DNA of 64,000 bases. Source: Streptomyces monashensis (lineage in GTDB: Bacteria; Actinomycetota; Actinomycetes; Streptomycetales; Streptomycetaceae). Numbering within the stretch: the stretch's first letter is position 1; the number at the start of each line of letters is the position of its first letter. The DNA lies in contig NZ_MLYO01000024.1 of NCBI RefSeq assembly GCF_001866665.1, positions 248,001 through 312,000 of the forward strand, read 5' to 3'. The notes beneath the pieces were generated by a model. It searched no databases. It was not told the origin of the DNA and saw only the letters and a program-made list of their open reading frames with translations. Shown piece after piece: positions 25,492 through 33,597 of this stretch. The position numbers and the translations under genes are program-made.

Positions 25492-27102
25492 TCACGTGGC
25501 GGTACGGCGGACGGAGCGGCCCGCGAGCACGTCCGTCCGCCTGCCGTCCTCGATGACGAACCGGCCGTCGACGAGGACGTACGGGATCCCCACGGGCAGC
25601 CTGCGCGGCTCGGCGAAGGTGGCGCCCGCCGCCACCGTCGCCGGGTCGAACAGCACCAGGTCGGCCCGGTACCCCTCGCGCACCAGCCCGCGGTCCGCCA
25701 GCCGCAGCCGGGCTGCGGGCCGGGACGTCAGATGCGCGACGCACTCCTCCAGTCCCAGCACCCCCGACTCACGTACGTAGTGCCCGAGATAGCGCGGGAA
25801 CGTGCCGTACGCGCGCGGGTGCGGCTTGGAGCCCCGCAGGATGCCGTCCGAACCGCCGGTGTGCGCGCGGTGCCGCATGATCGCGCGGACGTTCTCCTCG
25901 TGCCCGACGTGCTGCAGGATCGTCGTGCCGAGCCGGTCCGCCAGCAGCAGGTGCCGGGCGGTGTCCCACGGGGACTCGCCGCGCAGCCGTGCCGCCTCCC
26001 GGACCGTACGGCCCACGAACGCGCCCAGCGCGGGGTCGGCGACGCCGGAGATCTCGATCGTCTCCCACTCCACCGGCACCCCGTGACAGCCGTCCGCGCC
26101 GGTCACCTCCAGGTCGTGCCGGATGCGCCCGGCCGTCGCCGGGTCGCCGAGCCGGGCCAGGACCTCCTCCGGCCCGCCCGCGCCCGCCCAGCTCGGCAGC
26201 AGCGCGGCCAGCGTGGTGGAGCCGGGCGTGTAGGGATAGCTGTCCAGCGTGATGTCCGCGCCGGCGCCGAGGGCCGCGTCGAGCAGGGCGAGCAGCTCGG
26301 GCGCCCGGCCCTTGTTCACGCCGAAGTTCATCGTCGCGTGGGCCAGGTGCAGCGGGCAGCCCGCCGCCCGGGTCAGCTCCACCATCTCGGCGTAGGCCGC
26401 CAGGGCGCCCGCGCCGTAGGAGCGGTGGTGCGGGCAGTAGTAGCCGCCGTACGACGCCACCACCCGGCACAGCTCGGTCAGTTCGGCGTCCGGGGCGTAC
26501 ATGCCGGGCGTGTACGTCAGCCCGGAGGACATCCCGACCGCGCCCTGCTCCATCCCCTCGGCCACCAACCGCCGCATCCGGACCAGCTCTTCCGGCGTCG
26601 CCGCGCGGTCCTCCCAGCCGACGGCGAGTGCCCGGACCGTGCCCTGGGGGACGAGGTACGCGGCGTTCACGGCGATGCCCCGGTCCAGCCGGTCCAGGTA
26701 CTCCCCGACCGACCGCCAGTCGACGTCGAGGTCGTCGCCGTACCCGTTCCACCCGGTGATCGCCTGCCGCACCTCCTGGAGCGTGCGGTCGTCCACCGGC
26801 GCGTACGACAGCCCGTCCTGGCCGAGCACCTCCAGCGTGACCCCCTGCGCGGCCTTGGCGCTGTGGTCGGGGTCGCGCAGCAGGGCCAGGTCGGAGTGGG
26901 CGTGCATGTCGATGAAGCCGGGGGAGAGGACCAGTCCCTCCGCGTCCAGCTCCCGCATGGCGCGCGGGCGCTGGCAGCCGGCCTGGGCGGCCTCCTTGGC
27001 GATCGAGACGATCCGACCGCCGTCGATCACCACGTCGGCGCGGTACGACGGTTCGCCGCTGCCGTCCACGACGTCGGCGTCCCGGATGACGAGCTGCTCC
27101 AC
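25492..27102 (-). CDS. N-acyl-D-amino-acid deacylase (D-aminoacylase)
   Basis: This 536-residue amidohydrolase hydrolyses N-acyl-D-amino acids to free D-amino acids. It shows the opening VIRDADVVDGSG, the metal motif FIDMHAHSD, CPHHRSYG, HLAHATMNFG, the ILQHVGHEEN segment and the final Asp region GGSDGI. The start is GTG 27102, chosen because AGGAGG lies seven bases upstream and the residues beyond it are insertion-derived low-complexity sequence. It lies downstream of the D-serine-deaminase-like gene, but a 277-base inserted element now separates them. Together they would liberate and deaminate D-amino acids. Translation signals are intact; transcription from the shared promoter may be impaired. 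Confidence 0.9.
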   Translation of the reverse strand: MEQLVIRDADVVDGSGEPSYRADVVIDGGRIVSIAKEAAQAGCQRPRAMRELDAEGLVLSPGFIDMHAHSDLALLRDPDHSAKAAQGVTLEVLGQDGLSYAPVDDRTLQEVRQAITGWNGYGDDLDVDWRSVGEYLDRLDRGIAVNAAYLVPQGTVRALAVGWEDRAATPEELVRMRRLVAEGMEQGAVGMSSGLTYTPGMYAPDAELTELCRVVASYGGYYCPHHRSYGAGALAAYAEMVELTRAAGCPLHLAHATMNFGVNKGRAPELLALLDAALGAGADITLDSYPYTPGSTTLAALLPSWAGAGGPEEVLARLGDPATAGRIRHDLEVTGADGCHGVPVEWETIEISGVADPALGAFVGRTVREAARLRGESPWDTARHLLLADRLGTTILQHVGHEENVRAIMRHRAHTGGSDGILRGSKPHPRAYGTFPRYLGHYVRESGVLGLEECVAHLTSRPAARLRLADRGLVREGYRADLVLFDPATVAAGATFAEPRRLPVGIPYVLVDGRFVIEDGRRTDVLAGRSVRRTAT

Positions 27103-27121
27103 GGCGGTCCCTCCTGCGGGT

Positions 27122-27398
27122 CTAGGGGGTGTCGTTCGGATCATGCCGGCGTCGCGGGGTCTGGCACGCCCATCTGCGGCGTTGTCGTCGATCGCCGACT
27201 CCCCCACTCTCGGCTTCTCCCCCACGCTCGGCTTCTCCCCCACTCTCGGCTTCGCTCGAGCGGGAGGGGCCCCCAGCGCGGGAGGGGCCCCCATCGCGTC
27301 GACTCACTCCTCCGCCTTGCAGCCGCACGCACCAGACCCCGCTCGGGTCGGCCGACAGGCGCCGTTCCTCACGGCCGGCCTGATCCAAACGACCCTAG
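27122..27398. mobile_element. MITE-like non-autonomous element with CTAG target duplication
   Basis: A 277-base non-coding insertion is bounded by CTAG at 27122-27125 and 27395-27398. Just inside, the ends are inverted repeats matching GTCGTTYGGATCAKGCCGGC (left end from 27132; right end read from the minus strand, about 27372-27391), differing at two positions. The interior contains three near-copies of CTCGGCTTCTCCCCCAC (about 27211-27248) and two GGAGGGGCCCCC units. There is no transposase. Removing the element and one CTAG would restore a 20-base gap between the deaminase stop codon (TAG within CTAG) and the D-aminoacylase start. I recall similar sequences as common Streptomyces intergenic repeats; the parental transposon is unknown, perhaps of the IS5 family. 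Confidence 0.7.
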
Positions 27399-28669
27399 AA
27401 AAACGTACGGATGTAGTCGACGACCGTCCCGTCCGCCTCCGCCACCGGGATCAGCTGCCACTTGTCGAACGACGTGCAGGGGTGCGACAGCCCGAGCCCG
27501 ACCCAGTCGCCGACCTCGAGGTCGGCGCCCGGTTCGGTGCGCAGCCAGGCGTGCTGGTCGGACAGCCCGGTCACGGTGATCCCGTCGGCCGGGCGCTCGA
27601 CCTCGCCGCGGCGTACCACCTGGGCGGCGGGCAGGTCCAGGTCGTAGGCCGCGTCGCGCTTGCCCGCGTTGGCGAAGGCCTGCTCCGGGGTCGGCCGCGA
27701 CACGACCTGCGCCCACAGCCGGAAGGCCGGCTCCAGCGCGCCCTCCTCCGGGACGCGGGCGAAGGGGGTGATCCGGCGGTAGTGCCCGTCGTCGTGCGAG
27801 ACGTACGCCCCCGAGCGCAGCAGCTTCAGCACGGGCGCGGACAGCTCGGGGATCTCCGCGAACACCTCGGCCACCGTGTCGAACCAGCCGCTGCCGCCCG
27901 CGCTGACGACGATCTCCTCCGCGCCCTTGAACAGCCCGGCGCGGTCCAGCCCGGCGGCGAGCGCCACCAGGCGGCGCAGATACGCCCGCACCCGCTCCGG
28001 ATCGGGCCGAGGCACCTCGCCCTCGTACCCGGCGACCCCGACGAGCCGCAGTGTGCCGGACGCGCGGCCCACGGCCTCGGCGACGGCCCGCGCGTCCGCC
28101 TCCGTGCGCACACCGGTGCGGGCTCCGTCACCGGCACCCAGCTCGACGACGACGTCGACGGGCCTGGCGCAGCCCCGCAGCGCGGCGTCCATCAGCTCGA
28201 CCCCGCGCACGGAGTCGACGTAGGCGACGAACCGGAACCCGGGGTCGGCGGCCAGCTCGCCCGCGATCCACCGGAGGGCGGCGGCGTCGACCAGTTCATT
28301 GGCGAGGAAGATCCGCGGGACCCCGAACTCCCGGGCGACGCGCACCTGGTGGGGTACCGCCAGCGTGATGCCCCAGGCGCCGTGTTCGAGCTGGCGGTGG
28401 AAGAGCTGCGGGGCCATGGAGGTCTTGCCGTGCGGGGCGAAGGCCAGCCCGTGCCGGGCGGCGTACGCCTCCATCAGCGCCAGGTTGTGCTCCAGACGCT
28501 CGGCGGACAGCGCGAGGACGGGGGTGGCGAAGCCGTCGGCCGGGCGGAAGAGGTTGCGGCGCTGGGCGGCCAGGGCGCCGACGGTCAGGCCGTCGGCATC
28601 GGGCGGCAGGCCCTTGAAGCGGTGGTCGACACGTTCCTCGGCCAGCCGGGCGAGCGCTTCGGTGCGCAT
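27395..28669 (-). CDS. D-serine deaminase-like PLP enzyme (alanine racemase N-fold)
   Basis: This 424-residue enzyme of the fold-type III D-threonine aldolase/D-serine dehydratase group uses PLP and usually zinc to deaminate D-amino acids. The PLP lysine lies in LAFAPHGKTSMAPQ. The C-terminal DSD1 region has GAYVSHDDGHY and LSDQHAWL, ending near the HPCTSFDKW metal-site Cys. ATG 28669 follows AGGAGAGG. The TAG stop is embedded in the CTAG duplicated by the inserted element. Its position opposite the kinase, IclR, RidA and GntP genes points to D-amino-acid catabolism: the enamine it releases is the classic RidA substrate. Confidence 0.85.
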   Translation of the reverse strand: MRTEALARLAEERVDHRFKGLPPDADGLTVGALAAQRRNLFRPADGFATPVLALSAERLEHNLALMEAYAARHGLAFAPHGKTSMAPQLFHRQLEHGAWGITLAVPHQVRVAREFGVPRIFLANELVDAAALRWIAGELAADPGFRFVAYVDSVRGVELMDAALRGCARPVDVVVELGAGDGARTGVRTEADARAVAEAVGRASGTLRLVGVAGYEGEVPRPDPERVRAYLRRLVALAAGLDRAGLFKGAEEIVVSAGGSGWFDTVAEVFAEIPELSAPVLKLLRSGAYVSHDDGHYRRITPFARVPEEGALEPAFRLWAQVVSRPTPEQAFANAGKRDAAYDLDLPAAQVVRRGEVERPADGITVTGLSDQHAWLRTEPGADLEVGDWVGLGLSHPCTSFDKWQLIPVAEADGTVVDYIRTFF

Positions 28670-28684
28670 GGACCTCTCCTGACT

Positions 28685-28701
28685 GTTGCAATATGTGCAA
28701 C
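28685..28701. promoter_or_regulatory. Palindromic operator of the divergent D-amino-acid regulon
   Basis: The perfect inverted repeat GTTGCA-N5-TGCAAC sits 16 bases before the deaminase start and ahead of the kinase operon. A further TTGCATG half-site follows at 28707-28713. Size and symmetry suit a dimeric IclR protein, which is encoded in the operon itself. Binding here could control both directions. Confidence 0.55.
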
Positions 28702-28831
28702 GCTCATTGCATGTCTTGCTCACTGGTGTCTAGCATCTCGCCGACACCGGGTCAACGGAGCCGCCGCCCGGACATCGACAGGAGCCATCATCGACGACGC
28801 TGCTTACGCCGGAACCGTTCCGCACGAGCCT

Positions 28832-29842
28832 GTGGACGTCGTAGCGCTCGGCGAGTCCATGGTCACCTTCCTGCCCGGGGCCCCGGGCCGCCTCGCGGAC
28901 GTGCCCTCCTTCGACCGCGCGATCGGCGGCGCCGAGTCCAACGTGGCCTGCGTGCTGGCGGCCGCCGGGCACTCCGCGCGGTGGGTGAGCCGGGTGGGGG
29001 CGGACGGGTTCGGACAGCACCTGGTGGAGCGGATCGCCGGGTACGGGGTCGACGTCCGCGCCGTACACCGGGACCCTGCCCGCCCGACGGGCATCTACTT
29101 CCGCACGGCCGGCGACCGCGGCACGGGCGCGCACGAGGTGGCGTACTACCGGACCGGTTCGGCGGCGTCGGCGATGAGCGTGGGCAACGTGGACCTGGCG
29201 GCGGTACGGGCGGGCCGGGTGCTGCACCTGTCGGGGATCACGGCGGCGCTGTCGCCCGAGTGCCGGGAGCTGATGGACGCGCTCACGGCACCCCGCGCCG
29301 GTCGGCCGCTGCTCTCCTTCGACGTGAACCACCGGCCGGGGCTGTGGCGTACGGCCGATGGGCCGCTGGTGCTGCTGGACCTTGCCCGGCGCGCGGACGT
29401 GGTGTTCGTGGGGGAGGACGAGGCGGCGCAGGCCTGGGGGATCGAGGGCGGCCCCGAGGCCGTCCGCGAGGCGCTGCCCGAGCCGGACGTGCTGGTGGTG
29501 AAGCGGGGTGCGAGGGGCGCGACGGCGTTCGCGAGCCGTCGGCCGCCCGTCCTCGAACCGGCCCTGCGCGTGGACGTCGTCGCCACCACCGGCGCCGGCG
29601 ACGCCTTCGCCGCCGGCTTCCTCTCCGCCACCCTGCGCGGCCTGCCCCTGCCGGCCCGGCTGCGGTACGGCCACCTCTTCGCCGCCGCGGCCCTCACCAC
29701 CGCCGGCGACCTCGCCCCGCCGCCCGCCCGGGACCACGCCGACCGCCTGAGCGACCTCGACGGCGCCGCATGGGGGAGACTTCGACTCGGCCCCGGCTGG
29801 ACGCAGGCCGACGCGGCCGAACAGGAGGCGAACACCCCATGA
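28832..29842 (+). CDS. PfkB family sugar kinase (2-keto-3-deoxygluconate kinase-like)
   Basis: This 336-residue ribokinase-fold kinase phosphorylates a sugar or sugar acid with ATP. Signatures are DVVALGESMVTFLP, the GGAESNVAC substrate loop and TGAGDAFAAGF with catalytic Asp257. Its opening best matches 2-keto-3-deoxygluconate kinases. The start is uncertain. GTG 28832 gives the expected N-terminus but has no ribosome site. A good AGGAG (28780-28784) sits upstream of two in-frame ATC codons (28787 and 28790), with no ATG, GTG or TTG in between. Its stop overlaps the IclR start (ATGA). Its role in a D-amino-acid regulon is unclear. Confidence 0.85.
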   Translation: MDVVALGESMVTFLPGAPGRLADVPSFDRAIGGAESNVACVLAAAGHSARWVSRVGADGFGQHLVERIAGYGVDVRAVHRDPARPTGIYFRTAGDRGTGAHEVAYYRTGSAASAMSVGNVDLAAVRAGRVLHLSGITAALSPECRELMDALTAPRAGRPLLSFDVNHRPGLWRTADGPLVLLDLARRADVVFVGEDEAAQAWGIEGGPEAVREALPEPDVLVVKRGARGATAFASRRPPVLEPALRVDVVATTGAGDAFAAGFLSATLRGLPLPARLRYGHLFAAAALTTAGDLAPPPARDHADRLSDLDGAAWGRLRLGPGWTQADAAEQEANTP

Positions 29843-30600
29843 GTCAGACCGTCGACCGCGCCCTGAGCATCCTGCCGCTGCTCGCCGAGGGCCCCGCGGA
29901 CCTCGGGCAGGTCGCCGACCGCCTGGGCGTCCACAAGTCCACGGCGCTGCGCCTTCTGCGCACGCTGCACGAACACGGCCTGGTCTACCGCCAGTCCGAC
30001 CAGCGCTACCGCCTCGGCGCCCGCCTGTTCGCCCTCGCCCAGGAGGCGATGGAGAACCTCGACATCCGCGAGATCGCCCACCCCCACCTCGTCCGCCTCA
30101 ACGAGGCCTGCGGCCACACCGTGCACCTCGCCGTCTACGAGGAGAACGAGGTCCTTTACATCGACAAGGTGGAGAGCCGCTACCCGGTCCGCATGTACTC
30201 CAGGATCGGCAAGCCCGTCGCCATCACGGTCGCGGCCGTCGCCAAGCTCCTCCTCGCCGACCTGCCCGAACCCGAGCGCCGCGCCGTCACGGACCAGCTC
30301 GACTACCCGATGTACACGGCCCGTTCGACCCCGAACGCCGAGGCCTTCCGCAGGGAACTCGCCACGGTGCGCGAACAGGGCTGGGCCACCGACCTCGGCG
30401 GCCACGAGGAGTCCATCAACTGCGTCGCCGCCCCCGTCCGCGGCGCCGACGGCCGGGTGGTCGCCGCGATGTCGGTCTCCGCGCCGAACGTGGTCGTCAC
30501 CGCCGAGGAACTCCTCACCCTGCTCCCGCTGGTGCGCCGTACGGCGGACGCCATCAGCGGCGAGTACTCCGGCAGAACCCCGATCAAGGAAACCACCTGA
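29839..30600 (+). CDS. IclR family transcriptional regulator
   Basis: This 253-residue IclR regulator has an N-terminal winged helix-turn-helix (SQTVDRALSILPLLAEG, LGQVADRLGVHKSTALRLLRTL) and a C-terminal effector-binding domain (YIDKVESRYPVRMYSRIGKP, then the EESINCVAAPVRG effector-site segment). It is in the middle of the kinase-IclR-RidA operon with ATGA and TGATG overlaps. It probably represses its own operon and the divergent deaminase gene through the palindrome at 28685-28701, released by a pathway intermediate (inference). Confidence 0.9.
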   Translation: MSQTVDRALSILPLLAEGPADLGQVADRLGVHKSTALRLLRTLHEHGLVYRQSDQRYRLGARLFALAQEAMENLDIREIAHPHLVRLNEACGHTVHLAVYEENEVLYIDKVESRYPVRMYSRIGKPVAITVAAVAKLLLADLPEPERRAVTDQLDYPMYTARSTPNAEAFRRELATVREQGWATDLGGHEESINCVAAPVRGADGRVVAAMSVSAPNVVVTAEELLTLLPLVRRTADAISGEYSGRTPIKETT

Positions 30601-31010
30601 TGACCGAGAAGACCGCGCTCACCCCCAAGACCCACACCACCCCGCCCGCGAAGTTCTCGCACGGTGTGAAGAAGGGCAACATCCTCCAGGTCGCCGGCCA
30701 GGTCGGCTTCCTGCCCGCCGAGGACGGCAGGCCCCCGACGCCGGCCGGTCCCACCCTCGCCGAGCAGACCCTCCAGACCCTCGCCAACGTCAAGGCGATC
30801 CTCGAAGAGGGCGGCGCGGGCTGGGACGACGTGATGATGATCCGCGTCTATCTGACGGACGTGGACCACTTCGCCGAGATGAACGAGATCTACAACACCT
30901 ACTTCGAGGAGCAGGGCCTCACCCAGCCGCCCGCCGCCCGGACCACGGTCTACGTCGGTCTCCCGGCCGGCCTCCTCATCGAGATCGACGCGCTCGCCGT
31001 ACTCGGCTGA
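30600..31010 (+). CDS. ridA: RidA family enamine/imine deaminase
   Basis: This 136-residue RidA (YjgF/YER057c/UK114) protein hydrolyses reactive 2-aminoacrylate and related enamines/imines released by PLP-dependent dehydratases into keto acids and ammonia. The family signature is clear: AGQVGFLP, the QTLQTLANVKAILEEGG helix and RVYLTDVDHFAEMNEIY. The catalytic Arg lies in the conserved PPAARTTVYVGLP block and the final EIDALA closes the fold. It starts inside the IclR stop codon (TGATG). Pairing with a D-serine-deaminase-like enzyme gives it an obvious substrate. Confidence 0.92.
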   Translation: MTEKTALTPKTHTTPPAKFSHGVKKGNILQVAGQVGFLPAEDGRPPTPAGPTLAEQTLQTLANVKAILEEGGAGWDDVMMIRVYLTDVDHFAEMNEIYNTYFEEQGLTQPPAARTTVYVGLPAGLLIEIDALAVLG

Positions 31011-31131
31011 GTCCCTGACGGTCTCCCGCCACCCGCACGCCCCGCACGGCACGGCGCCCCACACCCCCGGGCCGCCGTGCCGCGCTCCCCCCTACCCAGA
31101 AGCACGATGCATTGACGAAGAGGACCCCCGA

Positions 31132-32616
31132 ATGTCCTGCTCCTTGGCCGCGTCCGCCCCCATCACACCACCCCCGCCGCCCCACACCGGAGGCCTGCTC
31201 CTCCTCCTGGACGGCACCCCCGGACTCCTCACGGTCGCCGGGATCGGCATAGCCCTCCTCCTCTTCCTGATCATCAAGGTCAGGCTCCAGCCCTTCGTGG
31301 CCCTCCTCGCCGTCTCCATAGCCGTGGGCCTGCTGGCCGGCCTCTCGGTCACCGAACTCTTCGGCACCGTCCAGAGCTCCAGCGCCGTCTCCACCGTCGA
31401 GTCCGGCATGGGCGGCATCCTCGGCCACGTCGCGATCATCATCGGGCTGGGCACGATGCTCGGCGCGATCCTGGAGGTGAGCGGGGGAGCGGAGGTGCTG
31501 GCCGCGCGCCTGCTGACGTTGTTCGGCGAGAAGCGCGCCCCGCTGGCCATGGGCCTGACGGGCCTGGTCTTCGGTATCCCGGTCTTCTTCGACGTGGGCA
31601 TCTTCGTCCTGGCCCCGCTGGTCTACGCGGCGGCGAAACGAGGCGGCAAGTCGATCCTCCTCTACTGCCTGCCCCTGCTCGCCGGCCTCTCCATGACCCA
31701 TGCCTTCCTGCCCCCGCACCCCGGCCCGGTGGCGGCCGCCGGCCTCCTGCACGTCCAGCTCGGCTGGGTCATCCTCATGGGCGTCGTCTGCGGCATCCCC
31801 GCCGTGCTGGCCGCGTGGGCCTTCTCCGCCTGGATCGGCCGGCGGATCTTCGTCGCCGTACCGCAGGACATGGTGGAAGCGGCGGCGGAGGCGAAGCGGG
31901 CGGTGACGGCGGAACAGCGCGCGCACGGCGTGGAACCACGGGAGAAGCCGGTGCCCCTGGGCGTGGTCCTGGCGATCATCGGCACCCCCCTGATCCTGAT
32001 CCTCGCGGCCACCTTCTCCTCCATCGTCCTGGACCCGTCCCCCACCCGCTCGGTCCTCCAGTTCTTCGGCACCCCCATGGTGGCCCTGACGCTCGCCCTG
32101 CTCATGGCGTACTACCTGCTCGGCATCCGGCGCGGCTGGACCCGCAAGTCCCTTGAGGCGGTGTCCACTTCGTCGTTGAAGCCGGTCGGCAACATCCTGC
32201 TGGTCGTGGGCGCGGGCGGGGTCTTCGGCGCGGTGCTGAAGGCGAGCGGAGTGGCCCAGGCCCTGTCGGACACCTTCCACGGCGTGGGCCTCCCGGTGAT
32301 CGTCCTCGCCTACCTGATCTCGCTCGTCCTGCGGGTGGCGCAGGGCTCGGCGACGGTGGCGATCGTGACGACGGCGGGCATCGTGGCCCCGCTGCTCACC
32401 GAGGGCGACCACTCCCAGGCCTTCGTCGCCCTGGTCATCATGGCGATCTCGGCGGGCTCGATCTTCGCCTCGCACGTGAACGACGGCGGCTTCTGGATGG
32501 TCGCCAAGTACTTCGGCATCAGCGAACGCGACACGCTGCGCACCTGGACCGTCCTGGAGTCCGTGCTCTCGGTGGCCGGTTTCGCGGTGGCGGCGGCGGT
32601 GAGCCTGTTCGTCTGA
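31132..32616 (+). CDS. GntP family permease (gluconate/D-serine type)
   Basis: This 494-residue polytopic proton symporter of the GntP family has about 12-14 hydrophobic segments. Family features are the GGILGHVAIIIGLGTMLG segment, GIPVFFDVGIFVLAPL, the loop THAFLPPHPGPVAAA and, near the end, QGSATVAIVTTAGIVAP and SHVNDGGFW. The family includes gluconate carriers and the E. coli D-serine transporter DsdX. In a regulon with D-aminoacylase, deaminase and RidA, D-serine or another D-amino acid is attractive; the sugar-acid-kinase-like neighbour makes gluconate-type acids the alternative. It is 121 bases beyond ridA, probably the same transcript. Confidence 0.9.
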   Translation: MSCSLAASAPITPPPPPHTGGLLLLLDGTPGLLTVAGIGIALLLFLIIKVRLQPFVALLAVSIAVGLLAGLSVTELFGTVQSSSAVSTVESGMGGILGHVAIIIGLGTMLGAILEVSGGAEVLAARLLTLFGEKRAPLAMGLTGLVFGIPVFFDVGIFVLAPLVYAAAKRGGKSILLYCLPLLAGLSMTHAFLPPHPGPVAAAGLLHVQLGWVILMGVVCGIPAVLAAWAFSAWIGRRIFVAVPQDMVEAAAEAKRAVTAEQRAHGVEPREKPVPLGVVLAIIGTPLILILAATFSSIVLDPSPTRSVLQFFGTPMVALTLALLMAYYLLGIRRGWTRKSLEAVSTSSLKPVGNILLVVGAGGVFGAVLKASGVAQALSDTFHGVGLPVIVLAYLISLVLRVAQGSATVAIVTTAGIVAPLLTEGDHSQAFVALVIMAISAGSIFASHVNDGGFWMVAKYFGISERDTLRTWTVLESVLSVAGFAVAAAVSLFV

Positions 32617-32717
32617 AGCCTCGGAAAGGCCCTGAAGGCTCCGAAGGTGACTGATGTTGCCCCTGGGATGAGCGGTCCGACTGGTTCCGGCACAGGGAAG
32701 TCGTCCATACTGCCGCC

Positions 32718-33308
32718 GTGGAGCAGCGCACAGGAGCGAGCAGCAAGCCGTCGAAGGCCGAGCCGTTGAAGACCGAGCCCGTCACGGGCGCCGGTTTCGA
32801 CCCGGCCTTCATCCCGGGGCTCACGGCTCCGGCCAAGGCGGACACGTCGACGACGAAGGAGGCGACGGCCGCCGAACCGGGGGAGCCCGAGAAGTCGGAC
32901 GAACCGGAGGAGTCGGTCGATTCCGATAAGTCGGAGAAGTCCGGGAAGCCGGCGGAGCCCGGGGAGGCCGACGGGACTGACGCGTCCCCCGACGCCACGG
33001 ACGGCGACGGCCCGGTCTTCGAGGCGTCCGACCGCCGGGCGCGGATAGTGGCCGACCGCAAGGGCATCCGCCTCCGCCTCGACGAGGAGTCCTGCGAGTT
33101 CCGCTGGGACGAGATCGCGGCGGTCGAGACGGAGTCCCCCCGCTTCGGCAAGCGCTACACGATCACGGTCCACACCCCCGAGCGCCGCTGGTACCCGATC
33201 GAGATCGAGGCGACGTCGAAGTCCCGCTTCAAGGAGTGGGACGAGCAGATCGACGCGGTGCTGGACGCGTACTTCGAGGACGGCGAGGAAGCCGAGCAGG
33301 GCGACTGA
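32718..33308 (+). CDS. Hypothetical protein with disordered acidic N-half and small C-terminal domain
   Basis: This 196-residue protein is not recognised. Residues 1-100 are low-complexity, rich in Lys, Glu, Pro, Ser and Asp (repeated EKS/EPE/DSD), and are probably disordered. Residues 108-188 look folded, with alternating strands (ARIVADRKGIRLRL, CEFRWDEIAAVE, YTITVHTPERRWYPIEIE) and a final helix, reminiscent of a small PH-like barrel (inference). No signal peptide or membrane helix is present. GTG 32718 is the first start in the frame and lacks a strong ribosome site. Confidence 0.6.
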   Translation: MEQRTGASSKPSKAEPLKTEPVTGAGFDPAFIPGLTAPAKADTSTTKEATAAEPGEPEKSDEPEESVDSDKSEKSGKPAEPGEADGTDASPDATDGDGPVFEASDRRARIVADRKGIRLRLDEESCEFRWDEIAAVETESPRFGKRYTITVHTPERRWYPIEIEATSKSRFKEWDEQIDAVLDAYFEDGEEAEQGD

Positions 33309-33388
33309 CGGGTACCCCGGCGAGGGAAGGCGCGGGTGGCTCGGGCGGGCGTCCTGGAGTCCCGCCCAAACCTTCCTCACCCTGGCTG

Positions 33389-33589
33389 TCACCAGCGCCA
33401 CCGGCTGGACCGCTTCAGGGCGTCGATGAAGGGGGCGAAGGCGGTGGCGGGGAAAGTGAGGGTGGCTCGGGCGGGGGCTTTGGAGTCGCGGAGGGCTATG
33501 TGGGTGTCCTGGTCGGCCACTTCGACGCAGTCGTTCCCCTCACCGCCGCCGGAGTAGGACGACTTCTTCCACGAGGTGGGGGCGCTCAT
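33389..33589 (-). CDS. DUF397 small acidic protein
   Basis: This 66-residue DUF397 protein has the family hallmark: WKKSSYSGGGEGNDCVEVAD, then IALRDSK and a FPATAFAPFIDALK ending. DUF397 genes sit beside XRE-DUF5753 regulators all over Streptomyces genomes, including the WhiJ locus, and often counteract or tune the regulator. ATG 33589 has GAGGA five bases upstream; the alternative GTG 33601 would overlap the regulator stop (GTGA). It is the second gene of the XRE operon. Confidence 0.9.
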   Translation of the reverse strand: MSAPTSWKKSSYSGGGEGNDCVEVADQDTHIALRDSKAPARATLTFPATAFAPFIDALKRSSRWRW

Positions 33590-33597
33590 GCGGGTCC

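Noticed and set aside
27211..27290. Repeated CTCGGCTTCTCCCCCAC units considered as a CRISPR or VNTR locus
   Set aside because: They lie inside the inverted-repeat-bounded element and have no spacer pattern.
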